Assembly: GCA_020356305.1 (NCBI GenBank)
Contig: CP070636.1
Location: 1,326,879-1,333,815, forward strand
Direction: 5' to 3'
From: Candidatus Bathyarchaeota archaeon
GTDB lineage: Archaea > Thermoproteota > Bathyarchaeia > Bathyarchaeales > Bathyarchaeaceae
Length of the DNA stretch: 6,937 bases
Part shown: positions 1 through 5,762 of the stretch, in pieces
Numbering within the stretch: the first letter of the stretch is position 1
Layout of the letters: the number at the start of each line of letters is the position of its first letter
The notes under the pieces: generated by a model
The model's database searches: none
What the model was told of the DNA's origin: nothing
The model's input: only the letters and a program-made list of their open reading frames with translations
Made by a program: the position numbers and the translations under genes

Positions 1-1074
1 TATTTTCCACTGAGTCAAAAGCTCAACAAGCTTTCCAAGCACATATTCCACGGCAATCTGTCGATCTACTAAAGAAGTGTCGTGAAGATTTATGATCAAA
101 GCTCCGCCGTTTCTGATCCTGCAAAAGTTTTCTTCAAGATCAGTCGCCTCCGTGGGGTTATCTGTGAGAAAGCCAGAGTTTAGAAGGCTGTAGTAACGTG
201 AGAAGAGAGCGTCTCGCACATGCTGATTACACCTCCAGTTTCTGATAGCCTCACCGAGCTCCTGCAAGTTGAGGGTGCCTTGTTCTTGGAGGAAACGCCA
301 TATGCGCCGGAACTCTCGGGCGGATGTGCCTGGAAGGTGAAGAGCATGGATAAGGATGTTCAGCATGACCCGTAGCTTCAGCTGGGTGAGCGTTACCTTG
401 AGGTTGTCTCCAGGAGTGAGCACATGAACCCTGCTGAAATGTTCGTTCTTTTCCCCATTTGACGAGAAACCTAGACGAGTGTACTCCCCGTTCAGGTCTA
501 GAACTACTACCATGGCTCCGAAATCCATGAGGCCCAAAACCAGCAACTTGGAGAGATGAGACTTCCCTGTTTCCTTCTTTCCCGTTACGATGCTTAATTT
601 TCCATCTAAGGCCCGAGCTTCGATACTGAGTGGGGACAGTTCCTTTGTCTCGCCGAGTTGAATCGGAAGGCTATTGCCTACTCTAGCAAGGGCTAAAAGG
701 GATGTTGTTGGAAGTTTTTTGATCGCGGATTGGGAGCGCGAGGGAAGCCACGAGGAACCTATGCTCAACTTTTCGTCCTCAATCATCCCACGAATCTTGC
801 AGATGAGCAGTCGCGAGTCCTGAATGTAGGTCACATGAGAGGCTACTCTCAACGGGTCAAAGCTTTCTTCGTGGATAAGATCATTTGTCGTAGAGTCACG
901 CAGAAGCTCTTCCAAAATGCCTGGGACATTTGCAAACTGAATGTCGATTACTTGACTGATCAAGCTTCTACGAGTTGCGGGATCCTCTATGAGAAGATAT
1001 TCTCCCTTCTCAACGCTCTCGTTTGGAAGAGCAAGAATTTGAACAGTGTTTCCCTCTTTTCTGTAAAGTCTCAC
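1..1074 (-). CDS. herA: HerA-type DNA translocase ATPase, 3'-truncated by the window edge
   Basis: This frame is open for 358 codons and leaves the window at its left edge, so the C-terminal part is missing. HerA proteins are hexameric ATPases of the FtsK/HerA class that pump DNA and drive the NurA nuclease during end resection. Seen here: an N-terminal region (about residues 1-110) compatible with a HAS-barrel; a P-loop GKKETGKS at 165-172; the strand and motif VVVLDLNGEY ending at 198, which matches the HerA signature usually read as DPHGEY; and a later strand GGALIINLHD at 323-332, as found ahead of Walker B. Walker B and the arginine finger would lie beyond the edge. The start chosen is GTG at 1074-1072, with GAGGG six bases upstream inside the nurA 3' end. 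A TTG at 1080-1078, overlapping the nurA stop, is in frame but too close to that site. The family assignment is firm; whether this is the canonical repair HerA or a diverged relative is open. Confidence 0.87.
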   Translation of the reverse strand, partial: MRLYRKEGNTVQILALPNESVEKGEYLLIEDPATRRSLISQVIDIQFANVPGILEELLRDSTTNDLIHEESFDPLRVASHVTYIQDSRLLICKIRGMIEDEKLSIGSSWLPSRSQSAIKKLPTTSLLALARVGNSLPIQLGETKELSPLSIEARALDGKLSIVTGKKETGKSHLSKLLVLGLMDFGAMVVVLDLNGEYTRLGFSSNGEKNEHFSRVHVLTPGDNLKVTLTQLKLRVMLNILIHALHLPGTSAREFRRIWRFLQEQGTLNLQELGEAIRNWRCNQHVRDALFSRYYSLLNSGFLTDNPTEATDLEENFCRIRNGGALIINLHDTSLVDRQIAVEYVLGKLVELLTQWKI

Positions 1075-1076
1075 TG

Positions 1077-2171
1077 TCAACCCTCTGAGCCCTTTCCGAA
1101 TGGTCCAAAAAGGAGTCGACGCACGTTTGGCCGAGTAACAATTTTCAATCCGCATTTCTGAGCTATTAGACGCTGAATTCCTATCACCTCGTTGGCGGTG
1201 AATGTTGAGAATATGTGGGCTAGTCGGAGGCTTTCAGGGTAGCTCTGGATGAACAGATCGTTTCCAAGGAGTTTTTGTACGGCATCTACTCCTTGTTCGC
1301 ATGGAATCTCTCGGTCGACATCCAGTCTGAATGAACAGCTCCCTTCAGTGAGTCTCGCCACATAGATCTTCCCCAGAAAGCACAGCTTGCCGGAATTATG
1401 GGCGGTGAAGCCATTGATCTGAAGCAAAGAAGGCGGTGGACACTTCCACACTAAGTCGGTCAGTCGGCATCCAGAAAGCCTTAGACGAGTAATTTTGGAG
1501 AAAGCCAAAACCGCGTTTAGGCGGTTTCTAGCTACTTCTAGAAGCTTCGAGACTACGTTGACTGGGCTATCTCTGCTTCCAGCTGTTAAAGAGCCGTCCC
1601 AAAGGATGATGCTTCGATATGAAGAACAGCTGACGCCCATCTGAAGCCTCCGTTCGAGCATGTTGCAGATTCGATTATGAATGTTGTCCAGGCTGTAGGC
1701 GTTGATTTCTCCTGAAACTTTGAAGTAATGTTTTCTAAGCATTGTGCAGATTTCTTTCTTGTTTTCCTCTGTGATATGGAACGGAAACGGTCCTAGCCGT
1801 AGACAGCGATATCGGCTTTCTTCCCTCGAGACTATTGCCCCCCTCACTGCACACAGCACCCCGGTTTTGGTTTCTCCAATCCTAATGCTGGAGACGTCTA
1901 GGGCGACAACTGTGATGTCATCTGAGAGTGGTTTCAAAGGTATAGGTTGCATTGTAAGAGAATCTGTAGGATGAAAAGTGATCGCAACATCCTTGGAACT
2001 TTCTTTGGTCAGTTCGTAAGATGTTATTGTGTCGGGTCGAAAAATTTGTCCGTTGATCTTCTTTATGGATCCGAGGCTGAGTTCAATGAACCGTTGTGGA
2101 AGTTGTAGATCTTCAAGAGATTGTGGAAAATTATATTTTGGTGTTGTTGCATAATGGAATTGTTCAATCAC
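1077..2171 (-). CDS. nurA: NurA-domain nuclease (5'-3' DNA-end-resection nuclease)
   Basis: NurA is a manganese-dependent nuclease with an RNase H-like fold that works as a dimer with the HerA hexamer on DNA double-strand ends. Numbered from the GTG start (364 residues), the expected motifs occur in order: ALDVSS with D92 (motif I), a helix with E173 in MLERRL, ILWDGSL with D192, FSKITRLR near 225, a beta region LGKIYVARL then FRLDVD, and SYPESLRLAH with Y311 and H319. The eight-residue Tyr-His spacing matches what I recall for Sulfolobus NurA. Motif I reads DVSS rather than the common DGS. The protein holds 11 cysteines, none in a CxxC pair. The first 85 or so residues are not conserved enough for me to interpret. 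The start is GTG at 2171-2169, which has GGTGA six bases upstream; the in-frame TTG at 2174 would leave only three. The gene ends two bases before herA, so the two are probably co-transcribed and translationally coupled. Confidence 0.88.
   Translation of the reverse strand: MIEQFHYATTPKYNFPQSLEDLQLPQRFIELSLGSIKKINGQIFRPDTITSYELTKESSKDVAITFHPTDSLTMQPIPLKPLSDDITVVALDVSSIRIGETKTGVLCAVRGAIVSREESRYRCLRLGPFPFHITEENKKEICTMLRKHYFKVSGEINAYSLDNIHNRICNMLERRLQMGVSCSSYRSIILWDGSLTAGSRDSPVNVVSKLLEVARNRLNAVLAFSKITRLRLSGCRLTDLVWKCPPPSLLQINGFTAHNSGKLCFLGKIYVARLTEGSCSFRLDVDREIPCEQGVDAVQKLLGNDLFIQSYPESLRLAHIFSTFTANEVIGIQRLIAQKCGLKIVTRPNVRRLLFGPFGKGSEG
1081..1085 (-). promoter_or_regulatory. Shine-Dalgarno site of herA inside the end of nurA
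   Basis: On the minus strand GAGGG lies in the last codons of nurA, followed by TTGACA and then GTG. The six-base spacing supports the GTG at 1074 as the herA start and argues against the overlapping TTG at 1080. Placement inside the upstream gene implies coupled translation. Confidence 0.55.
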
Positions 2172-2187
2172 CAATATTCACCAATTT
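2168..2187 (-). repeat. 10-bp tandem duplication carrying the nurA ribosome-binding site and start
   Basis: On the plus strand TCACCAATAT (2168-2177) is followed directly by TCACCAATTT (2178-2187), a 10-bp tandem repeat with one mismatch. On the minus strand each copy contains GGTGA. The upstream copy (2182-2178) is placed to act as the Shine-Dalgarno site, and the downstream copy supplies the GTG start codon at 2171. The repeat itself is directly visible; its role in initiation is inferred. Confidence 0.6.
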
Positions 2188-2204
2188 ACAATTTATGGAG
2201 GGTG

Positions 2205-2240
2205 TGAACATTTAAATGTTGCGCATGAACAACATGTTCA
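2205..2240. promoter_or_regulatory. Divergent promoter with palindromic TATA-like box and operator-like inverted repeats
   Basis: AACATTTAAATGTT at 2207-2220 is a perfect 14-bp palindrome whose centre TTTAAA can serve as an archaeal TATA box in both directions. Starts about 25 bases away would fall near 2187 on the minus strand (short nurA leader with GGTGA) and near 2240 on the plus strand (leader of gene A with AAGGGA). A second inverted repeat, TGAACA-ACA-TGTTCA, lies at 2226-2240. The half-site TGAACA also begins at 2205, exactly 21 bp (about two helical turns) from its copy at 2226. A dimeric winged-helix regulator binding here could block TBP/TFB or polymerase on both genes. The sequence symmetry is observed; promoter and operator function are inferred. 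Confidence 0.55.
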
Positions 2241-2254
2241 ATACAAGAAACAAT

Positions 2255-2260
2255 AAGGGA
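2255..2260 (+). promoter_or_regulatory. Shine-Dalgarno-like site of gene A
   Basis: AAGGGA sits five bases before the ATG at 2266. It supports that ATG as the start of the small winged-helix gene and shows that its mRNA has a leader. Confidence 0.45.
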
Positions 2261-2265
2261 CGCAG

Positions 2266-2670
2266 ATGCCTGAAGAATCAAGAACTCAAATCCGCCTAAA
2301 GATGAAAGTTGGGGACATGGAGTTCGAAATCGAGTGTAGGGAAGACCAGCTCGAAGGAGCTGTCAAAAAGATTTTGTCAACGCTCAAGGAGTATGCAAAG
2401 GAACCAATACTCATGCCACAGAGGACGCTCCCTCCTACGAGGAGTGAAACTTGCAAGGGACTCATCCAGAAACTTTGGTCAGAGGGCTGGTTTGCGTATC
2501 CCAGAGGACTTGGTGAAGTACACAGTGAGATGGCGCGGAGGGGTTATCATTATGACCGCACAGCGGTTGCGCATGCGCTCATCGACTTAGTTAAGGATGG
2601 TCTGCTAACTAGACAGGGGAGACCTCGCCGTTATCGCTATGCTCAAAAGAGGCCTCCACTGACCAGTTAG
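2266..2670 (+). CDS. Small two-domain winged-helix-like protein A
   Basis: I do not recognise a named family. The 134-residue product starts with two predicted short strands (IRLKMKV at 9-15, MEFEIEC at 18-24) and a helix (about 26-44), then a proline-rich linker (45-60). The C-terminal half looks like a winged helix: helices at about 61-72 and 82-92, a likely recognition helix after HYDRT (95-110), and a basic wing ending RRYRYA near 121-126. By eye this domain aligns with gene C over about 66 positions, sharing the PR-L-E, M, HY, T, LVK and YxYA positions. DNA binding is therefore a reasonable inference, with the hairpin-helix front end perhaps for dimerisation or partner binding. No membrane segment, signal peptide or metal motif is visible. 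The gene is divergent from nurA-herA across a palindromic promoter, so self-regulation and control of the nuclease operon is the simplest hypothesis. Confidence 0.82.
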   Translation: MPEESRTQIRLKMKVGDMEFEIECREDQLEGAVKKILSTLKEYAKEPILMPQRTLPPTRSETCKGLIQKLWSEGWFAYPRGLGEVHSEMARRGYHYDRTAVAHALIDLVKDGLLTRQGRPRRYRYAQKRPPLTS

Positions 2671-2677
2671 GTTTGAA

Positions 2678-2693
2678 TTTTTTCTCGCATTTT
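2678..2693 (+). terminator. T-rich terminator candidate after gene A
   Basis: Seven bases after the gene A stop the plus strand has six consecutive T, then CTCGCA and four more T. Archaeal polymerase commonly stops at such oligo-T tracts without a hairpin. It lies in the convergent gap with gene B, where a stop signal is expected. No equally clear T-tract is seen for the minus strand after gene B. Confidence 0.4.
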
Positions 2694-2779
2694 CGGCGCC
2701 GCAAAGGAAGGAGTTGTCTGAGTGAAGAACCGGTTTACGCTAGCCCAGCCATCTTCTACCTTACCGACAAACGTCTGTT

Positions 2780-2797
2780 CAAGATTTCTGTACTTGA
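2780..2797. repeat. Weak inverted repeat in the convergent gap
   Basis: TCAAG (2780-2784) and CTTGA (2793-2797) form a five-base inverted repeat with a nine-base loop, about 30 bases beyond the gene B stop on the minus strand. An outer imperfect pair, TGTTCA at 2776 and TGAAC at 2800, overlaps it. It could form a hairpin at the 3' end of the B transcript, but arms this short also arise by chance. Apart from this and the T-tract, I see nothing in 2671-2826. Confidence 0.25.
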
Positions 2798-2826
2798 CAT
2801 GAACCCTTGTCTTTTATTCACTCAAC

Positions 2827-3294
2827 TCACTGCCCTCGAAGCCCGCCCAGCAAGTCTTCTTCAATCCATCTCTCACCTTGCACGGTTAGCTTGAACTCTG
2901 GCCTGGTAGGATCAGGTTTGAAGACCAGTCCCCGTTTTGTCATCTCATTGAGACGCGCCGGCACCATAGACTTAATTCCGCTTGAACTGAGCAATCGACT
3001 AATTTGGGTTGCAGTGCTGATTTTTTCTTCGGAAGCATATAACACTAGCCCGATGGCTTCGTAGTGCGTTAGTTTCTCGCGAGTTGTTATTACTGGTCCC
3101 TCCGTAGTGAGTTCAACGATTCCTTCCAGTTGTGTCTTCATTGGGGGAGCAAATTTTGTGGAGACTAAGCTGTCTAGTTCGTTCATGAACTGTGGGGGCA
3201 TGTTTCTCAATGTCTCGAGGATTTCTTGGGCGTTTTCTCCCTCCAAGACTACTTCGCCAAAAGGGGCTTTAATCTGAACCCTAATCTTGCCCAT
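2827..3294 (-). CDS. Small two-domain winged-helix-like protein B
   Basis: I cannot name this 155-residue protein. Its first 45 residues repeat the front-end pattern of its neighbours: strands KIRVQIK (3-9) and GEVVLEG (13-19), then a helix starting NAQEILETL. An intervening segment (46-73) follows. The C-terminal domain (about 74-150) has helix LTHYEAIGLVLYAS, then a helix-turn-helix-like stretch ISTATQISRLLSSSGIKS, a helix VPARLNEMTKRGLV and a wing FKPDPTRPEFKLT, closed by an acidic helix. This resembles archaeal winged-helix domains in which a final helix aids dimerisation, but it does not align well with the C-terminal domains of A and C. The ATG at 3294 has GGAG about eight bases upstream and lies two bases after the gene C stop, so B and C are probably one transcript. 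DNA binding is inferred from the fold pattern only. Confidence 0.8.
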   Translation of the reverse strand: MGKIRVQIKAPFGEVVLEGENAQEILETLRNMPPQFMNELDSLVSTKFAPPMKTQLEGIVELTTEGPVITTREKLTHYEAIGLVLYASEEKISTATQISRLLSSSGIKSMVPARLNEMTKRGLVFKPDPTRPEFKLTVQGERWIEEDLLGGLRGQ

Positions 3295-3296
3295 GT

Positions 3297-3710
3297 TTAA
3301 GTCTCCTTTCCAGTCAAAGCGTACACGTAGTTCCTATCCTTCTTCCACCGTTTTATTCTGTTTTTCTTGACCAACCAGACGAGCACTCCAGACAGGGTGG
3401 TAGATGGATAGTGCAGAGCATTGGCTTTCATGGCTTCCGCGAGCTCGGGCAAGGTTCTAGGTTGGCGTCTTCCCCAATCAGTTTCGAGCAACTTTAACAC
3501 CGCCTCACTGCAGTTCCCAGATGATGATATTGAGGGATAGACTGTAGAAGTACATTCAGGCGGAGTTTCGCCGATGTTGACTGATTCCAAAGCCTTGGAA
3601 ACGTTTGCCACAAGACGCGGAAGTTCCTCAATGGTTTTTACTACTTCCTCACGAGTTCCACTAATTTCTATCTCACCTCGACCGAGCTTGACACGGAATG
3701 AAAATGGCAT
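3297..3710 (-). CDS. Small two-domain winged-helix-like protein C, paralogue of protein A
   Basis: The 137-residue product has the same plan as protein A. Strands FRVKLG (5-10) and GEIEISG (12-18) are followed by a helix beginning TREEVVKTIEEL, then a Ser/Thr/Pro-rich linker (45-66). The winged-helix-like domain (about 67-131) includes VLKLLETDWG, PRTLPELAEAM, a likely recognition helix after HYPSTT, LVWLVKKNRIKRW and the basic wing KKDRNYVYAL. Roughly a third of this domain is identical to protein A when aligned by eye, so the two are paralogues on opposite strands. The ATG at 3710 has GGAG ten bases upstream. The gene lies 134 bases after the gatE stop in the same direction, so it could be read through from gatDE or have its own promoter. 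It is likely a DNA-binding regulator, but no target can be read from the sequence beyond its surroundings. Confidence 0.82.
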   Translation of the reverse strand: MPFSFRVKLGRGEIEISGTREEVVKTIEELPRLVANVSKALESVNIGETPPECTSTVYPSISSSGNCSEAVLKLLETDWGRRQPRTLPELAEAMKANALHYPSTTLSGVLVWLVKKNRIKRWKKDRNYVYALTGKET

Positions 3711-3747
3711 CCCCTATTTTCTCCATACCTCGAGTACGTTGCATTCT

Positions 3748-3780
3748 CTTTTAGAATTTGCGACAAGCCGTGAATTATAC
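3748..3780 (-). promoter_or_regulatory. Weak promoter candidates for the C-B unit
   Basis: In the 134-base gap between gatE and gene C, two minus-strand AT-rich elements could act as TATA boxes. GTATAATTC (3780-3772) would give a leader of about 40 bases. TCTAAAAG (3755-3748) would put the start near 3728, just ahead of the GGAG site. Neither matches the archaeal consensus well. No T-rich stop signal for gatE is evident in this gap, so read-through is also possible. Confidence 0.28.
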
Positions 3781-3844
3781 CACTTGTGCGCGTGAGGTTA
3801 TATGGTTAAGGGTCTACCTTGCTATATGAGTTTCTGATCCCTAT

Positions 3845-5755
3845 TTATGTCAAAGCCTTAGAAAAATCTTTTAACTTTCTTTTCAGCATCTTGCTAACTG
3901 ATTCAGCCTTAACGCGTCCTCGAGTTCTCTTCATAACTATGCCCATGAGGTATCCAAAAGCCTTTGCCCTTCTCTCTTCTATCAAGCCCCGATTTTCTCT
4001 TATCAAATCGTCCACCAATTTTTCCAGCTCCTCTTGCGAAATCATTGCTAATCCTAGACTGTTAACAGCGTCCTTCACGGTAGCATCCTCATGTTTCGAC
4101 AGCCAAGTTATGATATCCGGTATCGCCTCCTTAGTGGTTTCCCCAACGTCTATTAGATGAAACAGCTCTCTCAATTGTCTATGATTGACCCTCTCTACCT
4201 CGATTTTCTCTCGTCTTAGCGCTTTCATCGTTTCAGTCAAAGCAACCGCTACAACAGTAGGAGAAACCTTGGTCTCCCGAGCTAGAATCTCAAACAAATT
4301 CATGTATTCTGAATCCACAATTTGCCTCACGAGCTTAGGATTTAGACCATACTCTTTTGACAAACGCTTCATCTTTTGTTCGGGCAACTCTGGAAGACAA
4401 GCGCGCAACTTTTCTACGTATCTTTCATCGAGCTGTATTGGGGTAACGTCTGTCTCAGGATACATTCGAGCCGCTCCAGGTCTCGGACGCATATACCGCG
4501 TAGTTCCATCGGGATTTGCCGCACGCGTTTCCTCTGGAACACCCTTCGCTGCCTCTCTGGCTCTGTTGGTCACGGCCTTCAAGGCGTCGGTTGCGTTTTC
4601 CACGTTATCAGCCACGAGGACGATGATGTCTAATGACTCCGCTTTCAAAGCTCTTTTGAGATCATCTGTTTCTTTAATGGTTACTCCGTAGGCGGGAAGT
4701 TCGTCCGTGTGGAAGATCCCTCCAACCCTTCCCCAGAAATGAGCAATATCGGCCATCTCCATTCCAAATCTCATGCCAGGCGCTAGCTCAATCTTGAGGA
4801 GCCCAGCGAACCCAGGCAGTTTGACCGCCAACACTCGTTTGTTTTGGCTAAGTGCTTTTTGAATAACTTGACACTTTGTTTGCTCAAAGATTAGCGTGAC
4901 GTCAACAAACTTGTCTTCGATGGTGTCTTTTGCTACCCTGCGATTTTTCAACGCGTCCCTTATCTTAAGGAGACCGAGTTGGCGCTGAACCTCGTATTCA
5001 ATGACTTTTGAGACAAGTTCAAGCTGCTGAACGCCCTTGATTTCGGTTAGGGCTCCGTCTCTAATTGATATGTTCAAGTCTTGTCGAATGGTTCCTAGTC
5101 CTCGCCTAACCTTTCGTGTAGCTCTTAGAATTCGTCCGATTGCGAGGGCGGTTTTTTCCGCTTCCTTTGGAGAGTAGAGGACTGGTGCTGTGGCGACCTC
5201 GACAAGAGGGATTCCAAGGCGGTCGATTCGATATCGGATGATAGAAGCTTCTTCTCCCATCTTTCTGGCTGCGTCTTCTTCGAGGCTTACGTGTTTTACG
5301 GGAACTTTTTTTCTTTCGATATCCAGTTCTCCATCAAGAGCAATAACGCATGTCCGCTGGAAGCCTGTGGTATTCGACCCGTCTATGACTGTTTTGCGCA
5401 TAACGTGTATTTCGTCTACGGGTTTGGCGTTCAGTAGCAGAGCGACCGTGAGAGCTATTTCCACTGCCTCTCGGTTAAGATCGTGTGGAGGTTCTTCGTC
5501 CATCTCCACGAGGCATGAGGTTCCTCTGTTCATCTCGTACTGTATTTTTACGCCTTTCTGAAACTCAAAGAAAGCTGCGGGATCAATCTGCCCCAGCTCG
5601 CTCTGGGTAGGTCTTAGTCTCCTTAAGAACGTGATTTCTGGTTCTTCTTTGAAGAGCTGAAGCTTGCAGGAGCAGAAGAGTTTTGTTGCTGTGTCAACTT
5701 GTTGGTGCACCTCCAGCCCAGTTTTCAGTCCGACCTTGGAATAGTTGATGTTCAT
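3845..5755 (-). CDS. gatE: Glutamyl-tRNA(Gln) amidotransferase subunit E
   Basis: GatE is the tRNA-binding kinase/amidotransferase subunit of the archaeal GatDE enzyme. It phosphorylates the Glu of Glu-tRNA(Gln) with ATP and replaces the phosphate with ammonia delivered by GatD, giving Gln-tRNA(Gln). The 636 residues match the usual length. Visible landmarks are GLEVHQQ (13-19) and LFCSC (26-30) of the GatB/E cradle, SNTTGFQRT (127-135), GTIRQDLNIS (221-230), the AspRS-like insertion that separates GatE from bacterial GatB (about 283-410, including PGFAGLL, GMEMADIA and FHTDELPAYG), ARMYPETD (429-436), and a C-terminal helical and YqeY-type tail (about 500-636, including FGYLMGIVMKRTRGR) that contacts the tRNA. 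The start is ATG 5755. An in-frame ATG at 5803 would overlap gatD by 41 bases, lacks a Shine-Dalgarno site and adds 16 residues with no family match. The gene lies seven bases after gatD and is surely co-transcribed with it. Confidence 0.96.
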   Translation of the reverse strand: MNINYSKVGLKTGLEVHQQVDTATKLFCSCKLQLFKEEPEITFLRRLRPTQSELGQIDPAAFFEFQKGVKIQYEMNRGTSCLVEMDEEPPHDLNREAVEIALTVALLLNAKPVDEIHVMRKTVIDGSNTTGFQRTCVIALDGELDIERKKVPVKHVSLEEDAARKMGEEASIIRYRIDRLGIPLVEVATAPVLYSPKEAEKTALAIGRILRATRKVRRGLGTIRQDLNISIRDGALTEIKGVQQLELVSKVIEYEVQRQLGLLKIRDALKNRRVAKDTIEDKFVDVTLIFEQTKCQVIQKALSQNKRVLAVKLPGFAGLLKIELAPGMRFGMEMADIAHFWGRVGGIFHTDELPAYGVTIKETDDLKRALKAESLDIIVLVADNVENATDALKAVTNRAREAAKGVPEETRAANPDGTTRYMRPRPGAARMYPETDVTPIQLDERYVEKLRACLPELPEQKMKRLSKEYGLNPKLVRQIVDSEYMNLFEILARETKVSPTVVAVALTETMKALRREKIEVERVNHRQLRELFHLIDVGETTKEAIPDIITWLSKHEDATVKDAVNSLGLAMISQEELEKLVDDLIRENRGLIEERRAKAFGYLMGIVMKRTRGRVKAESVSKMLKRKLKDFSKALT

Positions 5756-5762
5756 TTGCTTG

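Noticed and set aside
730..1161. Plus-strand reading frame of 143 codons opposite herA and the nurA end
   Set aside because: It lies antisense to two genes with clear family motifs, starts at a TTG without a good ribosome-binding site, and its product resembles nothing.
1744..1974. Plus-strand reading frame opposite nurA
   Set aside because: It is antisense to NurA motif I; low-complexity Ser-rich product with no independent support.
2309..2590. Second plus-strand frame inside gene A
   Set aside because: Gene A in the other frame has a paralogue (C) and a Shine-Dalgarno site; this frame has neither.
2694..2701. Palindrome CGGCGCCG after gene A
   Set aside because: Eight bases, GC-rich, isolated and not followed by a T-tract on either strand, so most likely coincidence.
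2673..3064. Two plus-strand frames spanning the convergent gap and the end of gene B
   Set aside because: They are antisense to gene B, have non-ATG or unsupported starts, and give no recognisable domain.
3711..3844. Possible small RNA in the gatE-C gap
   Set aside because: No C/D-box pair, tRNA-like arms or stable long stem could be found; only a five-base inverted repeat (ATTCT/AGAAT near 3743-3757), which may be chance.
3819..5561. Several plus-strand frames opposite gatE
   Set aside because: They are shadows of the strongly conserved gatE coding sequence, with typical Ser/Arg-rich antisense composition.
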